DNA of 64,000 bases from Variovorax sp. PBL-E5. GTDB lineage: Bacteria > Pseudomonadota > Gammaproteobacteria > Burkholderiales > Burkholderiaceae_C. Of the stretch, positions 8,558-17,607 are shown piece after piece (position 1 is the stretch's first letter; every line of letters begins with the position of its first letter). The stretch is taken from assembly GCF_901827185.1 (NCBI RefSeq), contig NZ_LR594671.1, positions 3,906,001-3,970,000 of the forward strand, in the 5' to 3' direction. Below the pieces are notes generated by a model. That model was not told the origin of the DNA, did not search any database, and saw only the letters and a program-made list of their open reading frames with translations. Made by a program: the position numbers and the translations under genes.

Positions 8558-8965
8558 GTCGGGTCGCATCGATCCCCATCCCGACGCCCGTCGTGGCGCT
8601 CTTCATCGCATTCGCCATCTCGATGCGCCGTGCGATGAGTCGGCGCTCCGTACCACCAACGCCCTGAGCGTCGGAACCTACGATGCCGCCGGCACTTTCG
8701 TCTGCGGCGGCCAGAGCCGCCTCGCGCGCGAAAGTGCTCCTGTCCCCTGCCGACACGGTCCATCCCCGCGCACCCGCTTGGTGAAAGCCTTCTCACCTCT
8801 ACCGCGACTCCGCATGCGCATTTTCCCTGATGACCCGAATTTTCCTTGGCCTTCCACCCCTGGCAAGCGAAGGCAAAACGGAGCTGCCGGCCAACGAAAC
8901 CTAAAGTGGCACCACCGGCTTATAAAATAGCCCCCCCGTTCCAACGACCCTCGAAAGATCACCCA
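8558..8965 (+). other. Gene-free interval upstream of livK
   Basis: About 400 bases in which I find no credible gene: frames on both strands are short or of shadow composition. The last ~50 bases hold the livK promoter region. The AT-richer character of the preceding pocket fades out across the interval. Confidence 0.5.
8921..8930 (+). promoter_or_regulatory. Probable -10 region of the livK operon
   Basis: TATAAAATAG is a striking AT-rich decamer in otherwise GC-rich DNA, 36 bases before the livK ATG. No good -35 box is visible 17 bases upstream, which may indicate activator dependence. Confidence 0.5.
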
Positions 8966-10123
8966 ATGAGACAACTCCCGTTCAAGACCTCGCTGCTCGC
9001 GCTCGCCGCCTTCGGCGCTCTCTGCACAGCCGCCCAGGCCGCCGATCTGAAGATCGGTGTGGCCGAGGCCCTGTCCGGCGGCGCAGCCCAGTACGGCGTT
9101 GCGATCCGCAACGGCTTCGAACTCGCCGTTGGCGAAATCAATGCCGCGGGCGGCATCAACGGCAACAAGATCGAGCTCGTCGTCGCCGACGAACAGGGCA
9201 AGAAGGAAGAAGCGATCAACGTCTTCAAGAAACTGATCTTCCAGGACCAGGCGCTGATGGTGTTCGGCCCGACGCTGTCGAACTCGGCGCAGGCCGCCGA
9301 CCCGATCGCGCAGGCCGCCAAGACGGTGGCCTTCGGCACCTCGAACACGGCCGACGGCATCACCTCGATCGGCGACTACGTGTTCCGCAATTCGGTGACC
9401 GAGGCCGACGTGCTGCCCGAGACCATCAAGGTCGCGGTCAAGAAGGCCGGCATCAAGAAGGTCGCGGTGCTCTACGGCAACGACGACGTGTTCACCAAGA
9501 GCGGCTACGACAACTTCAAGAAGGCCCTCGAAGACCTGAAGATCCCGGTCACCACCACCGAGACCTTCGCCAAGGGCGACGTCGACTTCAAGGCCCAGCT
9601 GACCAAGATCAAGGCCAGCGGCGCCGATGCGATCGTGCTGTCGGCCCTGCTCGCCGAAGGCGCGCCGATCATGGTGCAGGCGCGCCAGCTCGGCCTCAAC
9701 GTGCCCTTCATCGGCGGCAACGGCATGAACTCGTCCAAGGTGTTCGACCTGGCCAAGGGCAACTCCGACAACCTCTATGTCGGCAGCCCGTGGTCGGCCA
9801 GCAATGCGACGCCCGAGAACAGCAAGTTCATCAAGGCCTACAACGAGAAGTACAAGACGGCGCCCGACCAGTTCGCCGCCCAGGCCTACGACGCGATGTA
9901 CATCGCGGCGCAGGCGCTGAAGGGCGTGAAGCTGTCCGGCAACCTGACGGCCGACCGCGCGGCGGTGCGCGATGCGCTGCCGGCGGTGAAGTACACGGGT
10001 GCCACCGGCGCGTTCCAGTTCCGCCGCGCCACCGACAAGGCCGGCAAGCCGGCCGGCTACGACGCGCAGCAGCTGCCCATCGTGAGCGTCACGAAGGGTG
10101 CTGACTTCGTCATCGAGAAATAA
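8966..10123 (+). CDS. livK: Branched-chain amino-acid-type ABC transporter binding protein
   Basis: Periplasmic binding protein that delivers the ligand to the LivHMGF importer. 385 residues with a classical Sec signal (LLALAAFGALCTAAQAA, cut near residue 26). The type-1 binding fold is evident from LKIGVAEALSGGAAQYG and GFELAVGEINAAGGINGNK. The start at 8966 is chosen because it opens the signal peptide; the frame extends back to 8846 without signal-like sequence. This family also binds aromatic acids, amides and urea, so the ligand is not certain. All five liv genes follow in order. Confidence 0.93.
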   Translation: MRQLPFKTSLLALAAFGALCTAAQAADLKIGVAEALSGGAAQYGVAIRNGFELAVGEINAAGGINGNKIELVVADEQGKKEEAINVFKKLIFQDQALMVFGPTLSNSAQAADPIAQAAKTVAFGTSNTADGITSIGDYVFRNSVTEADVLPETIKVAVKKAGIKKVAVLYGNDDVFTKSGYDNFKKALEDLKIPVTTTETFAKGDVDFKAQLTKIKASGADAIVLSALLAEGAPIMVQARQLGLNVPFIGGNGMNSSKVFDLAKGNSDNLYVGSPWSASNATPENSKFIKAYNEKYKTAPDQFAAQAYDAMYIAAQALKGVKLSGNLTADRAAVRDALPAVKYTGATGAFQFRRATDKAGKPAGYDAQQLPIVSVTKGADFVIEK

Positions 10124-10216
10124 GCTCGCCCCCAGGCTGCGGCGCACTTCGTGTCGCCTACGCCTTCCCCCTGCCGGGGGCGGTGCCTGCGGACTGGCTG
10201 AGCCAGATCCGCGGCA
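10124..10216 (+). repeat. Dispersed intergenic repeat, copy A
   Basis: Begins at the base after the livK TAA with GCTCGCCCCCAGGCTGCG, continues with GCACTTCGTGTCGC and CGCCTTCCCCCTGCCGGGGG, and ends near GATCCGCGGC. The reverse complement of 40693-40783 has the same blocks in the same order, also starting right after a stop codon. CCCCC-TGCC-GGGGG can fold into a short hairpin but no T-run follows, so it is not a classic terminator. Confidence 0.85.
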
Positions 10217-10258
10217 CCTCACGTACACGCATGCTCTTATTTTTTGAAGGCTATCACC

Positions 10259-11140
10259 ATGCTTGAACAGCAGTTGGTCAATGCCCTTTCGCTCGGATGC
10301 GTGTATGCGCTCTTCGCGCTGGGCTTCACGCTCATCTTCGGCGTGCTTGGCGTCATCAACCTCTCGCATGGCGCGGTGTTCATGGTCGGCGCCTATGCGG
10401 CGGTCGAGATCATGGCGCGCTTCGCGCTTCCGCTCTGGGCGGGCCTGCTGTTCGCGTTCGTCTTCTGCGGGCTGCTCGGGCTCCTGATCGACTTCCTGGT
10501 GCTCAAGCCGCTGCGCGCACGCAATGCGCCGCACCTGATCCCGATGATCGCCACCATCGGCGTCGCGATCATCCTCGGCAACGGCATGCAGGGCCTGTTC
10601 GGCGCGCAGAACATCCGCTTTCCGGCCGGCGTGATCTCGGGCGATTCGCTGGGCATCGCGGGCATCCACCTGACGGCGCTCGAACTCGGCATCATCATCC
10701 TGTCCTTTGCGCTGATGGCGGTGCTGATGGTGTCGCTCAAGCGCACCCAGCTCGGGCGTGCCTTGCGCGCGATCGCCGAGTCGCCGAAAGCGGCCTACCT
10801 GCTGGGCATCAACGTCGAGGGCCTGTTCTATCTGACCTCCTTCGCGGCCGCCGCGCTCGGCGGCCTGGCGGGCGTGCTGATCGGCCTTTATTCCAACGCC
10901 GTGTTCCCGCTGATGGGCCAGCCGATGCTGCACAAGGGCATCGCGGTGATCATCCTCGGCGGCATGGGCGACATCCGCGGCGCGATGCTGGGCGGCCTGT
11001 TCCTCGGCTTCGCAGAAGTGCTGTCGGTGGCCTACATCGGGTCGACGATGCGCGACGCGGTGGCGTTCGGCCTGTTGTTCCTTGTCCTGCTCGTGCGCCC
11101 CAAGGGCCTGTTCGGCACGCTGCAAGAACGGAAAGTCTGA
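10259..11140 (+). CDS. livH: Branched-chain amino-acid-type ABC permease LivH
   Basis: Inner-membrane permease of the high-affinity importer. 293 residues, about eight hydrophobic segments. The EAA-like loop is visible in RTQLGRALRAIAESPKAA, and NLSHGAVFMVGAYAAV is a LivH hallmark. The ATG at 10259 is preferred over TTG at 10244 because GAAGG lies 8 bases before it. The stop overlaps the livM start (TGATG). Confidence 0.95.
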   Translation: MLEQQLVNALSLGCVYALFALGFTLIFGVLGVINLSHGAVFMVGAYAAVEIMARFALPLWAGLLFAFVFCGLLGLLIDFLVLKPLRARNAPHLIPMIATIGVAIILGNGMQGLFGAQNIRFPAGVISGDSLGIAGIHLTALELGIIILSFALMAVLMVSLKRTQLGRALRAIAESPKAAYLLGINVEGLFYLTSFAAAALGGLAGVLIGLYSNAVFPLMGQPMLHKGIAVIILGGMGDIRGAMLGGLFLGFAEVLSVAYIGSTMRDAVAFGLLFLVLLVRPKGLFGTLQERKV

Positions 11141-12006
11141 TGGACGCCCTCAACAACTTCTGGCAGGTCTACAGCAACCTGGTGCTCACGCTGGGCACGA
11201 ACGCGCTGCTGGCGCTGTCGATCTGGCTCACGCTCGCCTGCGGCATGCTGACCGTCGCCAACGCCGCCTTCATGGGCATCGGCGCCTACACCTCGGCGAT
11301 CCTCACCATGAGCTATGGCGTGCCCTTTCCGGTCGCGATCGCGGCCGGCATGGCGGCACCGGCATTCACCGCCTTCGTGATCGGCAAGCCGACGCTGCGG
11401 CTGTCGGGCGTCTACCTCGCGATGGCGACGCTGGCCTTCGGCGAGGTGGTGCGCATCGTGATCCTGAATGCCGAATCGCTCACCGGCGGTGCGCTCGGCC
11501 TGAACGGCATCCCGCCATCGACGCAATGGTGGCACGTCGCGCTCGCAGTGGTGCTGGTGCTGCTGGCGCTGTGGCGCCTGCGCCGCTCGAAGATCGGCCG
11601 CGCCTTCGAGTCGATCAAGGAAGACGAGACCGCCGCCGGCCTGATGGGCATCGATGTCGGCGCGCACAAGATGCTGGCCTTCGTGCTGGGCGCGGCCATC
11701 GCCGGCCTGGCCGGCGCGCTCAACGCGCACCTGACCTTCTTCATCGGGCCGAACGAGTTCGGCTTCGACCGCGGCGTCGACATCCTCACGATGACCGTGC
11801 TCGGCGGCATCAACGGCCTCACGGGCCCGGTGCTCGGCGGCATGATCCTCACGATCCTGCCCGAGGCGCTGCGCGGCTTCGGCGATTTCCGGCTGGTGGT
11901 GAACGGCGTGATCCTGGTGCTGATCGTGCTCTTCCTGCCGAAGGGCATCTGGGACCCGGCGCGATTCCGGCACTGGTTCGGGCGCAAGGCGGGAGTGCAC
12001 GCATGA
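11140..12006 (+). CDS. livM: Branched-chain amino-acid-type ABC permease LivM
   Basis: Second permease half, 288 residues, pairing with LivH in the membrane. Conserved stretches include NAAFMGIGAYTSAIL, the coupling loop SKIGRAFESIKEDETAAGLMG and TMTVLGGINGLTGPVLGG. It starts one base inside the livH stop and ends with ATGA overlapping livG, so translation of the whole set is coupled. The length is slightly short for the family but both ends are intact. Confidence 0.95.
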   Translation: MDALNNFWQVYSNLVLTLGTNALLALSIWLTLACGMLTVANAAFMGIGAYTSAILTMSYGVPFPVAIAAGMAAPAFTAFVIGKPTLRLSGVYLAMATLAFGEVVRIVILNAESLTGGALGLNGIPPSTQWWHVALAVVLVLLALWRLRRSKIGRAFESIKEDETAAGLMGIDVGAHKMLAFVLGAAIAGLAGALNAHLTFFIGPNEFGFDRGVDILTMTVLGGINGLTGPVLGGMILTILPEALRGFGDFRLVVNGVILVLIVLFLPKGIWDPARFRHWFGRKAGVHA

Positions 12007-12800
12007 CTACGCCCCTGCTTTCGCTCGACGGCGTCTCGCGCCATTTCGGCGGCCTCAAGGTGCTGCAGGAAGTCCACCTCGACGTGCCGCAGGGCGGCGT
12101 GTTCGGGCTCATCGGCCCGAACGGCGCCGGCAAGACGACGGTGTTCAACCTCACGACCGGGCTGCTGCCGGTGACCGGCGGCACGATCCGCTTCGAAGGC
12201 CGCGACCTCGCGGGCATGAAGCCGCACCAGATCACGCGCGGCGGCATCGCGCGCACCTTCCAGAACATCCGCATCTTCAAGGAGATGTCGCTGCTGGAGA
12301 ACGTGATGGTCGGCATGCACGCGCAGCTGCGCTACGGCGCCTTCGGCCTGCTCGCCTCCTCCGGCCTGTTCCGCAGCGAGGAGCGCCGCGCGCGCGACCG
12401 GGCGCGCGAGCTGCTGTCGTGGGTCAAGCTCGACCACAAGAGCGAGGACGTGGCCGACAACCTCTCCTATGGCGACCAGCGCAAGCTCGAACTCGCGCGC
12501 GCCCTGGCGACCGAGCCGAAGCTGCTCCTGCTCGACGAGCCGGTGGCCGGCATGAACAGCACCGAGAAGACCGACCTGATGCACGAGATCCGCAACATCG
12601 CGGGCCGCGGTTACACCATCTTCATGATCGAGCACGACATGCGCTTCGTGATGGGCCTGTGCGAGCACATCGCGGTGCTGAATTTCGGCCGGATCATCGC
12701 GCGCGGCGGGCCCGACGAGATCCGCAACGACCCGCAGGTGATCGAGGCCTACCTCGGCCGCGAAGAAGACGAAGCGACCAGCGAAGGGGCGGCATCATGA
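12003..12800 (+). CDS. livG: Branched-chain amino-acid-type ABC ATPase LivG
   Basis: Cytosolic ATPase energising LivHM. 265 residues. Walker A GPNGAGKTT at 38-46, signature LSYGDQRKLELARAL, Walker B LLLLDEPVAGM and the H-loop of MIEHDMRFVM are all present. GIARTFQNIRIF is typical of LivG. Its ATGA overlaps the livM stop and its own end overlaps livF by four bases. Confidence 0.96.
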   Translation: MTTPLLSLDGVSRHFGGLKVLQEVHLDVPQGGVFGLIGPNGAGKTTVFNLTTGLLPVTGGTIRFEGRDLAGMKPHQITRGGIARTFQNIRIFKEMSLLENVMVGMHAQLRYGAFGLLASSGLFRSEERRARDRARELLSWVKLDHKSEDVADNLSYGDQRKLELARALATEPKLLLLDEPVAGMNSTEKTDLMHEIRNIAGRGYTIFMIEHDMRFVMGLCEHIAVLNFGRIIARGGPDEIRNDPQVIEAYLGREEDEATSEGAAS

Positions 12801-13516
12801 ACACCCCATTGCTCAAAGTCGAAGGCCTCAAGGTCGCCTATGGCCACATCGAGGCCGTCAAGGGCATCGACTTCGAACTGAACGAAGGCCGCATCACCAC
12901 GCTGGTCGGCGCCAATGGCGCGGGCAAGTCGACCACGCTGCTCGCGCTGTCGGGGCTGGTGAAGAAGGCGGCGGGCCGCGTCGTGCTCGACGGGCGTGAC
13001 CTCACGACGCTGTCGCCGCACAAGATCGTCGGCGCCGGCATGGTGCAGGTGGCCGAAGGCCGCGCCACGCTGACCACGCTGACGGTGCGCGAGAACCTCG
13101 AACTCGGTGCCTACACGCGCCGCGACGGCCGCGCTCAGCGCGCCGATGCGCTCGAGCATGTCTACACGTTGTTCCCGCGGCTCAAGGAGCGCTCGGACGG
13201 CCTCGCCGGCAATCTCTCGGGCGGCGAACAGCAGATGCTCGCGATCGGCCGCGCCCTGATGGCCAAGCCGCGCGTGCTGCTGCTCGACGAACCCTCGATG
13301 GGGCTGGCGCCGATCATCGTGCAGGACATCTTTCGCACGCTGCGCGAGATCAACAAGGCCGGCCTCACGATCTTCCTGGTCGAGCAGAACGTGCGGCAGG
13401 CCCTCAAGATCGCCGACCGCGCCTACGTGATCGAAACCGGTCGCATCGTGCTCACCGGCAGCGGGCATGAGCTGCTCGGTGACCCGAAGGTGCAGGACGC
13501 GTATCTGGGCGGCTAA
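12797..13516 (+). CDS. livF: Branched-chain amino-acid-type ABC ATPase LivF
   Basis: Second ATPase subunit, 239 residues. Walker A GANGAGKST at 38-46, signature LSGGEQQMLAIGRAL, Walker B VLLLDEPSMGL, and the H-loop region LVEQNVRQAL. The gene is complete and ends YLGG-stop. A second, diverged copy of its last ~34 codons lies at 23309-23410, so this 3' end borders an insertion. The retained copy may be native or may have arrived with the island. Confidence 0.96.
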   Translation: MNTPLLKVEGLKVAYGHIEAVKGIDFELNEGRITTLVGANGAGKSTTLLALSGLVKKAAGRVVLDGRDLTTLSPHKIVGAGMVQVAEGRATLTTLTVRENLELGAYTRRDGRAQRADALEHVYTLFPRLKERSDGLAGNLSGGEQQMLAIGRALMAKPRVLLLDEPSMGLAPIIVQDIFRTLREINKAGLTIFLVEQNVRQALKIADRAYVIETGRIVLTGSGHELLGDPKVQDAYLGG

Positions 13517-13806
13517 GGCGGTGCCTCCTTTATCGCACGCCGAACAGCAGCTTCCAGATGTTCTGAGCTGTTTGCGGGACTAACTCACGACACTGATATG
13601 TTCGCTCCGTGTCAAGGGGCACGGATTGAGTTGTTGGGCCAGTGGCACGGGGTGATGCGACACAAGTCTGCTGCTGCGACGATGGATCAGACTGATATCC
13701 GTGGGTTGGTTACCACCGTGCATCGATCCGTCATGGAAGCTGCCTCGCTCTAGTGGCGCAGGTTGCCCCCGAAGGGTTCTGTGGATAGTGTCGGTGAGGG
13801 TTCTTC
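13517..13806. other. Junction between livF and the IS110 remnant
   Basis: About 290 bases without a credible gene. The first ~60 bases after the livF stop are unlike the sequence following the second livF 3' copy at 23410, which marks the left junction of the island. The rest should belong to the 3' flank of the decayed IS110 element. Confidence 0.55.
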
Positions 13807-14740
13807 CTATCGTGATCGTGCCGCAGGGCTGGGCGTTGCCTGCTGGGCGATCGCCCAGACGAACCCCGCCAACTCCCGTGCCACCGCCACGCAGACCTTG
13901 TTGGCCTGCACGCCTCGGCTCGACAGTTGCGCGAATCGCGAACACAAGCGCACCTGCGCCTTCCATGCGTGAGTGCGAATGCCGGGCGGCAACGCCTTGC
14001 TGCGGTCGCGCAACTCGTTGCTGATGCGCGCCGGGAAACGGTAGTTCCACGCCGCCTCGGTCAACAGGCGCCGCGCGTGTGCATTGCCGGTCTTGGTGAT
14101 CGAGCCACGGCGCACGCTGTGCCGCTGGAATGCTCCGAGGGCACGAGTCCGAGGTAGCCCATGAGCTGGCGCGCCCTCAGGCGCATGTTCACGGCGTCTT
14201 CGCGCGCACGCCAGAGATTGCGCAGCGCCTCGTGCGTCTGGTCGGGCACCCAGATGGCCTTGAGCTCGCCCGCCCGGGAAAGCTCGGCCAGCCGGGCCCA
14301 ATCGCGCCGGTCGGTCTTGATGCGTTCGCCTGCTCGCCGCGGTATCAAGGACGGCGCGATGATCTCGCAGCGATAGCCGCGCCGAGTCAGCTCTCGATGC
14401 AGCCCGTAGCCGGTGGGCCCGGCCTCGTAGACCACGCTCACCTGCCGCGCCGGACCGTACTTGCGCAGCGTCTTGAGCACCCCCTGCACGTCAGGCCCGA
14501 GCGTGCCCACGAACCGGCTCGGCTCTCGCCCAGCTTCACAAACGGCAGCAGCAATGCTGTCCTTGTGCGCATCCAAACCCACGAAGAACTTGATACTCTC
14601 GTCCATGGCTCGTCTCCATACGGATTGCGGCTGGGGAAACCCGCCGCATGTGGCTCGGCACACTCTCAGAGTGCGCAATCCACGATACCGGAGACGAGCC
14701 TTCCTTCGCCTATCGAGCGACCATCATGTCTAGTGAGTTA
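13581..14740 (-). mobile_element. Decayed IS110-family insertion sequence
   Basis: Outer limits are suggested by an inverted octamer, TAACTCAC at 13581-13588 and GTGAGTTA at 14733-14740, enclosing the transposase remnant. IS110 elements often lack clear terminal repeats, so these limits are tentative. At about 1.16 kb the element is shorter than an intact family member, in line with the internal deletion in its gene. Its right end appears to overlap the last codons of the neighbouring GntR gene. Confidence 0.5.
13807..14606 (-). pseudogene. IS110-family transposase, deleted and frameshifted
   Basis: From the ATG at 14606 the N-terminal RuvC-like DEDD domain is clear: FVGLDAHKDSIAAAVCEAG, VVYEAGPTGYGLHREL and IKTDRRDWARLAEL. 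After NMRLRARQ the frame jumps straight to LMGYLGLVPSEHSSG, so the central linker is missing. Near 14110-14130 the frame shifts, and the C-terminal domain continues as GSITKTGNAHARRLLTEAAW and VCVAVARELAGFVWAIA to 13807. Together this makes an active transposase very unlikely. Confidence 0.88.
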
Positions 14741-15461
14741 TCTTGGAGATCCTTCGATACTGATCAGTCCGCCACCATGTGGTGGCCAAAACAATAGGCA
14801 GTGAACCGCGACCATACAGGCGACGCTGTTCAATGATCACAGTCGATCCAGCCGGGATATGAAGCTCATCGGCGATCTGCGCATCAGCGCTCTCTGCCCA
14901 GATCTCCTCGTCACCGCGCACGACGGGCACGTTCAGATTGCGTATCAACTCGAGGGGCGTGTGACTGGAAAGGTCGACTTCTGAAATGCGTGCACCTAGT
15001 TCTTCCCGGATATAGCTCGTCACTGCATAGACCGTGACACCGAGCTTCTGCCGAGTTCCATGCAATCTGTAGACCTTGTCCTGTCCCTTGCCAAAGAACA
15101 CGGCCGCTGACTCGGGTGCATCGACCAGCCCCCAACTGACGGCTTCCGTCTCTGTTTCCATCCCGAGCCTGACGACATCGCTGATGGTGTCCAGGCTGCG
15201 CATCCCTACAACCAGACTGGGATCCAGTACCACCGAACCTCGCTGCGGAAAGCGCTCGATCATGTTCTTGCCACGCAGGAGATCGAGTGCATGACGCACC
15301 GTCACTCTGCCCATGCCGTGAAGTTCCATCAACTCCACTTCAGTGGGAAGGCGATCGCCGGGCTTCCATTTGCCCTCCTGAATTTCGCGCTCAAGAACTG
15401 AAGCAAGCGTCTGGTAGAGAGGCCGGTGGGATGTCATCAAGAAATTCAACTGTAGGGTCAT
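14730..15461 (-). CDS. GntR/HutC-family transcriptional regulator
   Basis: 243 residues: N-terminal winged helix (about 12-75, GKWKPGDRLPTEVELMELHG and GRVTVRHALDLLRG) and a UTRA effector domain. The ATG at 15461 directly follows the TGA of the nitronate monooxygenase gene (TGAATG), so the two are translationally coupled; ATG at 15437 is an alternative. It is the last gene of the island operon and its likely local regulator. The final residues (ITH-stop) fall inside the proposed IS end, so its natural C-terminus may have been trimmed. Confidence 0.88.
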   Translation of the reverse strand: MTLQLNFLMTSHRPLYQTLASVLEREIQEGKWKPGDRLPTEVELMELHGMGRVTVRHALDLLRGKNMIERFPQRGSVVLDPSLVVGMRSLDTISDVVRLGMETETEAVSWGLVDAPESAAVFFGKGQDKVYRLHGTRQKLGVTVYAVTSYIREELGARISEVDLSSHTPLELIRNLNVPVVRGDEEIWAESADAQIADELHIPAGSTVIIEQRRLYGRGSLPIVLATTWWRTDQYRRISKITH

Positions 15462-16493
15462 TCAACTCGGTGCGAGCGAACTACAACTGTCTCCTACGCA
15501 TTCCGCCCAGATACGCCGCACCAGTTCTCCAGCAGGAGGGATGTCGTGGATCGCGTCCACGCCGATCCCGGCCCACATCGAAGTCTCGGCAGGATCTCCC
15601 GACATCCCGACGATGGGAGAAGTCGCCTCGTAGCGAAGGATATCATTGGTGCCGTCATTCGCAACGACCTCTCCTTCTCCCGGTCGCCGTCCCTTGGGCA
15701 TCGAGCCAGAAGCCTCCCATTGGTTCAGCGTCTCGTTGCGCAACACGCGGTGCAACGACTGCGGCCATCCCTCGTCGAAACACACGGTCAACGCAGTATC
15801 CGCCGCGATGGCTGTCGTCAGCTGCTCCTTCCATTCGGGAATTGCACAGGACTCCCGCGTGGCCACGAAGCGCGTACCAAAGATGCCCCCCGAGGCCCCG
15901 TTCAACAGAACCTTTCTCAAGGCCTTGCCATCTCCGAGTCCACCGGCGACGACAACCGGCGTATCGCCAGCAATCTCCAGGATGGGCGCAAGCGTGTCCA
16001 GCCAACTCGATTGCGCCTGCACATGGCCGCCGGCCTCCTGCCCTTGGCAAACGATGTAGTCGACACCCACGTCCAAAGCCTGCCTCGCCCCTCCCAGGTT
16101 GGTCACCTGCATCGACAGCTTCGCACCGAACGATCGCACAAGAGCCACTTGCTCCGGCGTCGGCGTTCCCCACGAGAACTGGACAACAGGCGCGCCCGCC
16201 TCCAGCACCAGGGCCAGCTTCCTGGAAGCGGACGGCAGAATCGCCAGAATGATCCCCACGGCAAATGGCTTGCTCGTTCTCGCACCGATCATCCGTACTC
16301 TGTCTTTCGCTAGTTCGTCGGGCCAACGTGTCACCCCCAAGCCACCCAGGCCACCGGCCTCCGCCACTGCAACCGCAAGATCGATGGTGAACGGCCCGCC
16401 TGCGGTGGCGCAAAGGATGGGATAGCGAATGCCGAGCCGTTCGGTGAGCACCAGGTACTTCCGGGATAAAAACTCCGAACTATGGTGATGCAT
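15462..16493 (-). CDS. Nitronate monooxygenase (2-nitropropane dioxygenase family)
   Basis: FMN-dependent enzyme that oxidises alkyl nitronates to carbonyl compounds and nitrite. 343 residues, TIM-barrel. Seen: YPILCATAGGPFT at the N-terminus, the catalytic-region GQEAGGH at 151-157 with H157, and the phosphate-binding VVAGGLGDGKALRKVLLNGA. A long C-terminal extension ends EWAECV-like before SCSSLAPS. It sits between the binding-protein gene (36-base gap) and the regulator. Family members also act on other substrates, so nitronate as the natural substrate is not proven. Confidence 0.87.
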   Translation of the reverse strand: MHHHSSEFLSRKYLVLTERLGIRYPILCATAGGPFTIDLAVAVAEAGGLGGLGVTRWPDELAKDRVRMIGARTSKPFAVGIILAILPSASRKLALVLEAGAPVVQFSWGTPTPEQVALVRSFGAKLSMQVTNLGGARQALDVGVDYIVCQGQEAGGHVQAQSSWLDTLAPILEIAGDTPVVVAGGLGDGKALRKVLLNGASGGIFGTRFVATRESCAIPEWKEQLTTAIAADTALTVCFDEGWPQSLHRVLRNETLNQWEASGSMPKGRRPGEGEVVANDGTNDILRYEATSPIVGMSGDPAETSMWAGIGVDAIHDIPPAGELVRRIWAECVGDSCSSLAPS

Positions 16494-16529
16494 GGTGAAC
16501 CTCGTGGATAGAAAAGTCTCTTGTCAACT

Positions 16530-17570
16530 TCACTTGCAGCCGCTCGCCCAGACAGTCTTTTGCGAAAGCGCCTGACCGCTCGCCGCCGATGCACTCGACG
16601 GTTTGAGCATGCTGTTCTGGTACTGCGCCATATAGGTCAGCCACTGGTCGACCTCGTTGGTGTCAAACCTAGTGATCGCATTGACGCGCAATAGCTTCTT
16701 CTTGATGACTTCGCGCATCGTTTCATCGCCCCCGGCCAGCCCCTTGGTGTTGACGCCTGCGAGCTTGAGGACATCACCTGCGACCTTGTCCGCATTGACC
16801 GGATCACTGACGAAGGCCTTGGCTTCCTCCAGGGCTCGGTTGAAGGCCAGGTACTTCGCCGGCTCTTTCTCGAGCGCCCCTCCTTGCGCGATCCAGACGA
16901 TGCCGACACGCAACTTGGTGAGGGCTGTGGGCCCCTCGGCATCGGCAAGACTCCACAGCAGCTTCCCGTTGCCACTCTGGGTCAGGAAGGTCGTCATCGG
17001 CTCGAACGACATGTAGAAGTCGACACGCTTGTTCTGCATCGCTTCAACTGCTGCGACCGGGCCGACGGGAATGTAGGTCACGCTCTCCTTGGACATTCCC
17101 GCTCCCTCGAGCATCGCCTCCATGAAGAACTGCCCGCCAGAGCCAAGTGCATTGACTCCGATGTTCTTGCCCGATATCTGCTGCATGACTTCCGGATAGG
17201 GCTTGCGGGCGAAGCCGCTTGCACCGACCAGTTCGAAGTAAGGTCCCGAGGCTGCGCAGATTCCCTTGAAGTCCAAGCCTCTTTGGCGAGCCGCGACCAG
17301 CAGATCGGGATTGACAGCCGCGATCTCGACACTGCCACCACTCAAAGCGGCGAGCGCCGCCGGCCCGCTCGTCACACCGACGGTTTCTACATCGACGCCG
17401 TGCTTCTTGAAAAGCCCCTCTGCCATGGCGACGTAGAACGTGACGCTGAAAGCGACGCCCGGATAGTATTGAACCTTCAGCGAATTGCTCTGAGAAAAGC
17501 AGGACAAAGACAGTCCAGCCAGGAAAATCGCCACCAGACTGGTCCGCAACCGGTCAAAAGAATAGTTCAT
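16530..17570 (-). CDS. ABC transporter binding protein, SsuA/TauA/NrtA-like
   Basis: Periplasmic binding protein, 346 residues, with a signal peptide (LVAIFLAGLSLSCFSQS; the Cys near 24 could be lipidated but the lipobox is poor). The family core is seen in GVAFSVTFYVAMAEGLFKKHG and VGVTSGPAALAALSGGSVEIA. Such proteins bind sulfonates, taurine, nitrate or aromatic carboxylates. It lies 37 bases after the permease gene, giving gene order ATPase-permease-binding protein. The neighbouring Xsc-like enzyme makes a sulfonate plausible. Confidence 0.88.
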   Translation of the reverse strand: MNYSFDRLRTSLVAIFLAGLSLSCFSQSNSLKVQYYPGVAFSVTFYVAMAEGLFKKHGVDVETVGVTSGPAALAALSGGSVEIAAVNPDLLVAARQRGLDFKGICAASGPYFELVGASGFARKPYPEVMQQISGKNIGVNALGSGGQFFMEAMLEGAGMSKESVTYIPVGPVAAVEAMQNKRVDFYMSFEPMTTFLTQSGNGKLLWSLADAEGPTALTKLRVGIVWIAQGGALEKEPAKYLAFNRALEEAKAFVSDPVNADKVAGDVLKLAGVNTKGLAGGDETMREVIKKKLLRVNAITRFDTNEVDQWLTYMAQYQNSMLKPSSASAASGQALSQKTVWASGCK

Positions 17571-17607
17571 GAATGTCTCCTTGTATTTTCAATGTGTTGT
17601 CGAAGCT

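Noticed and set aside
8678..11125. 815-codon open frame on the minus strand
   Set aside because: Antisense to livK and livH; charged, repetitive, no fold; only livK/livH show family motifs.
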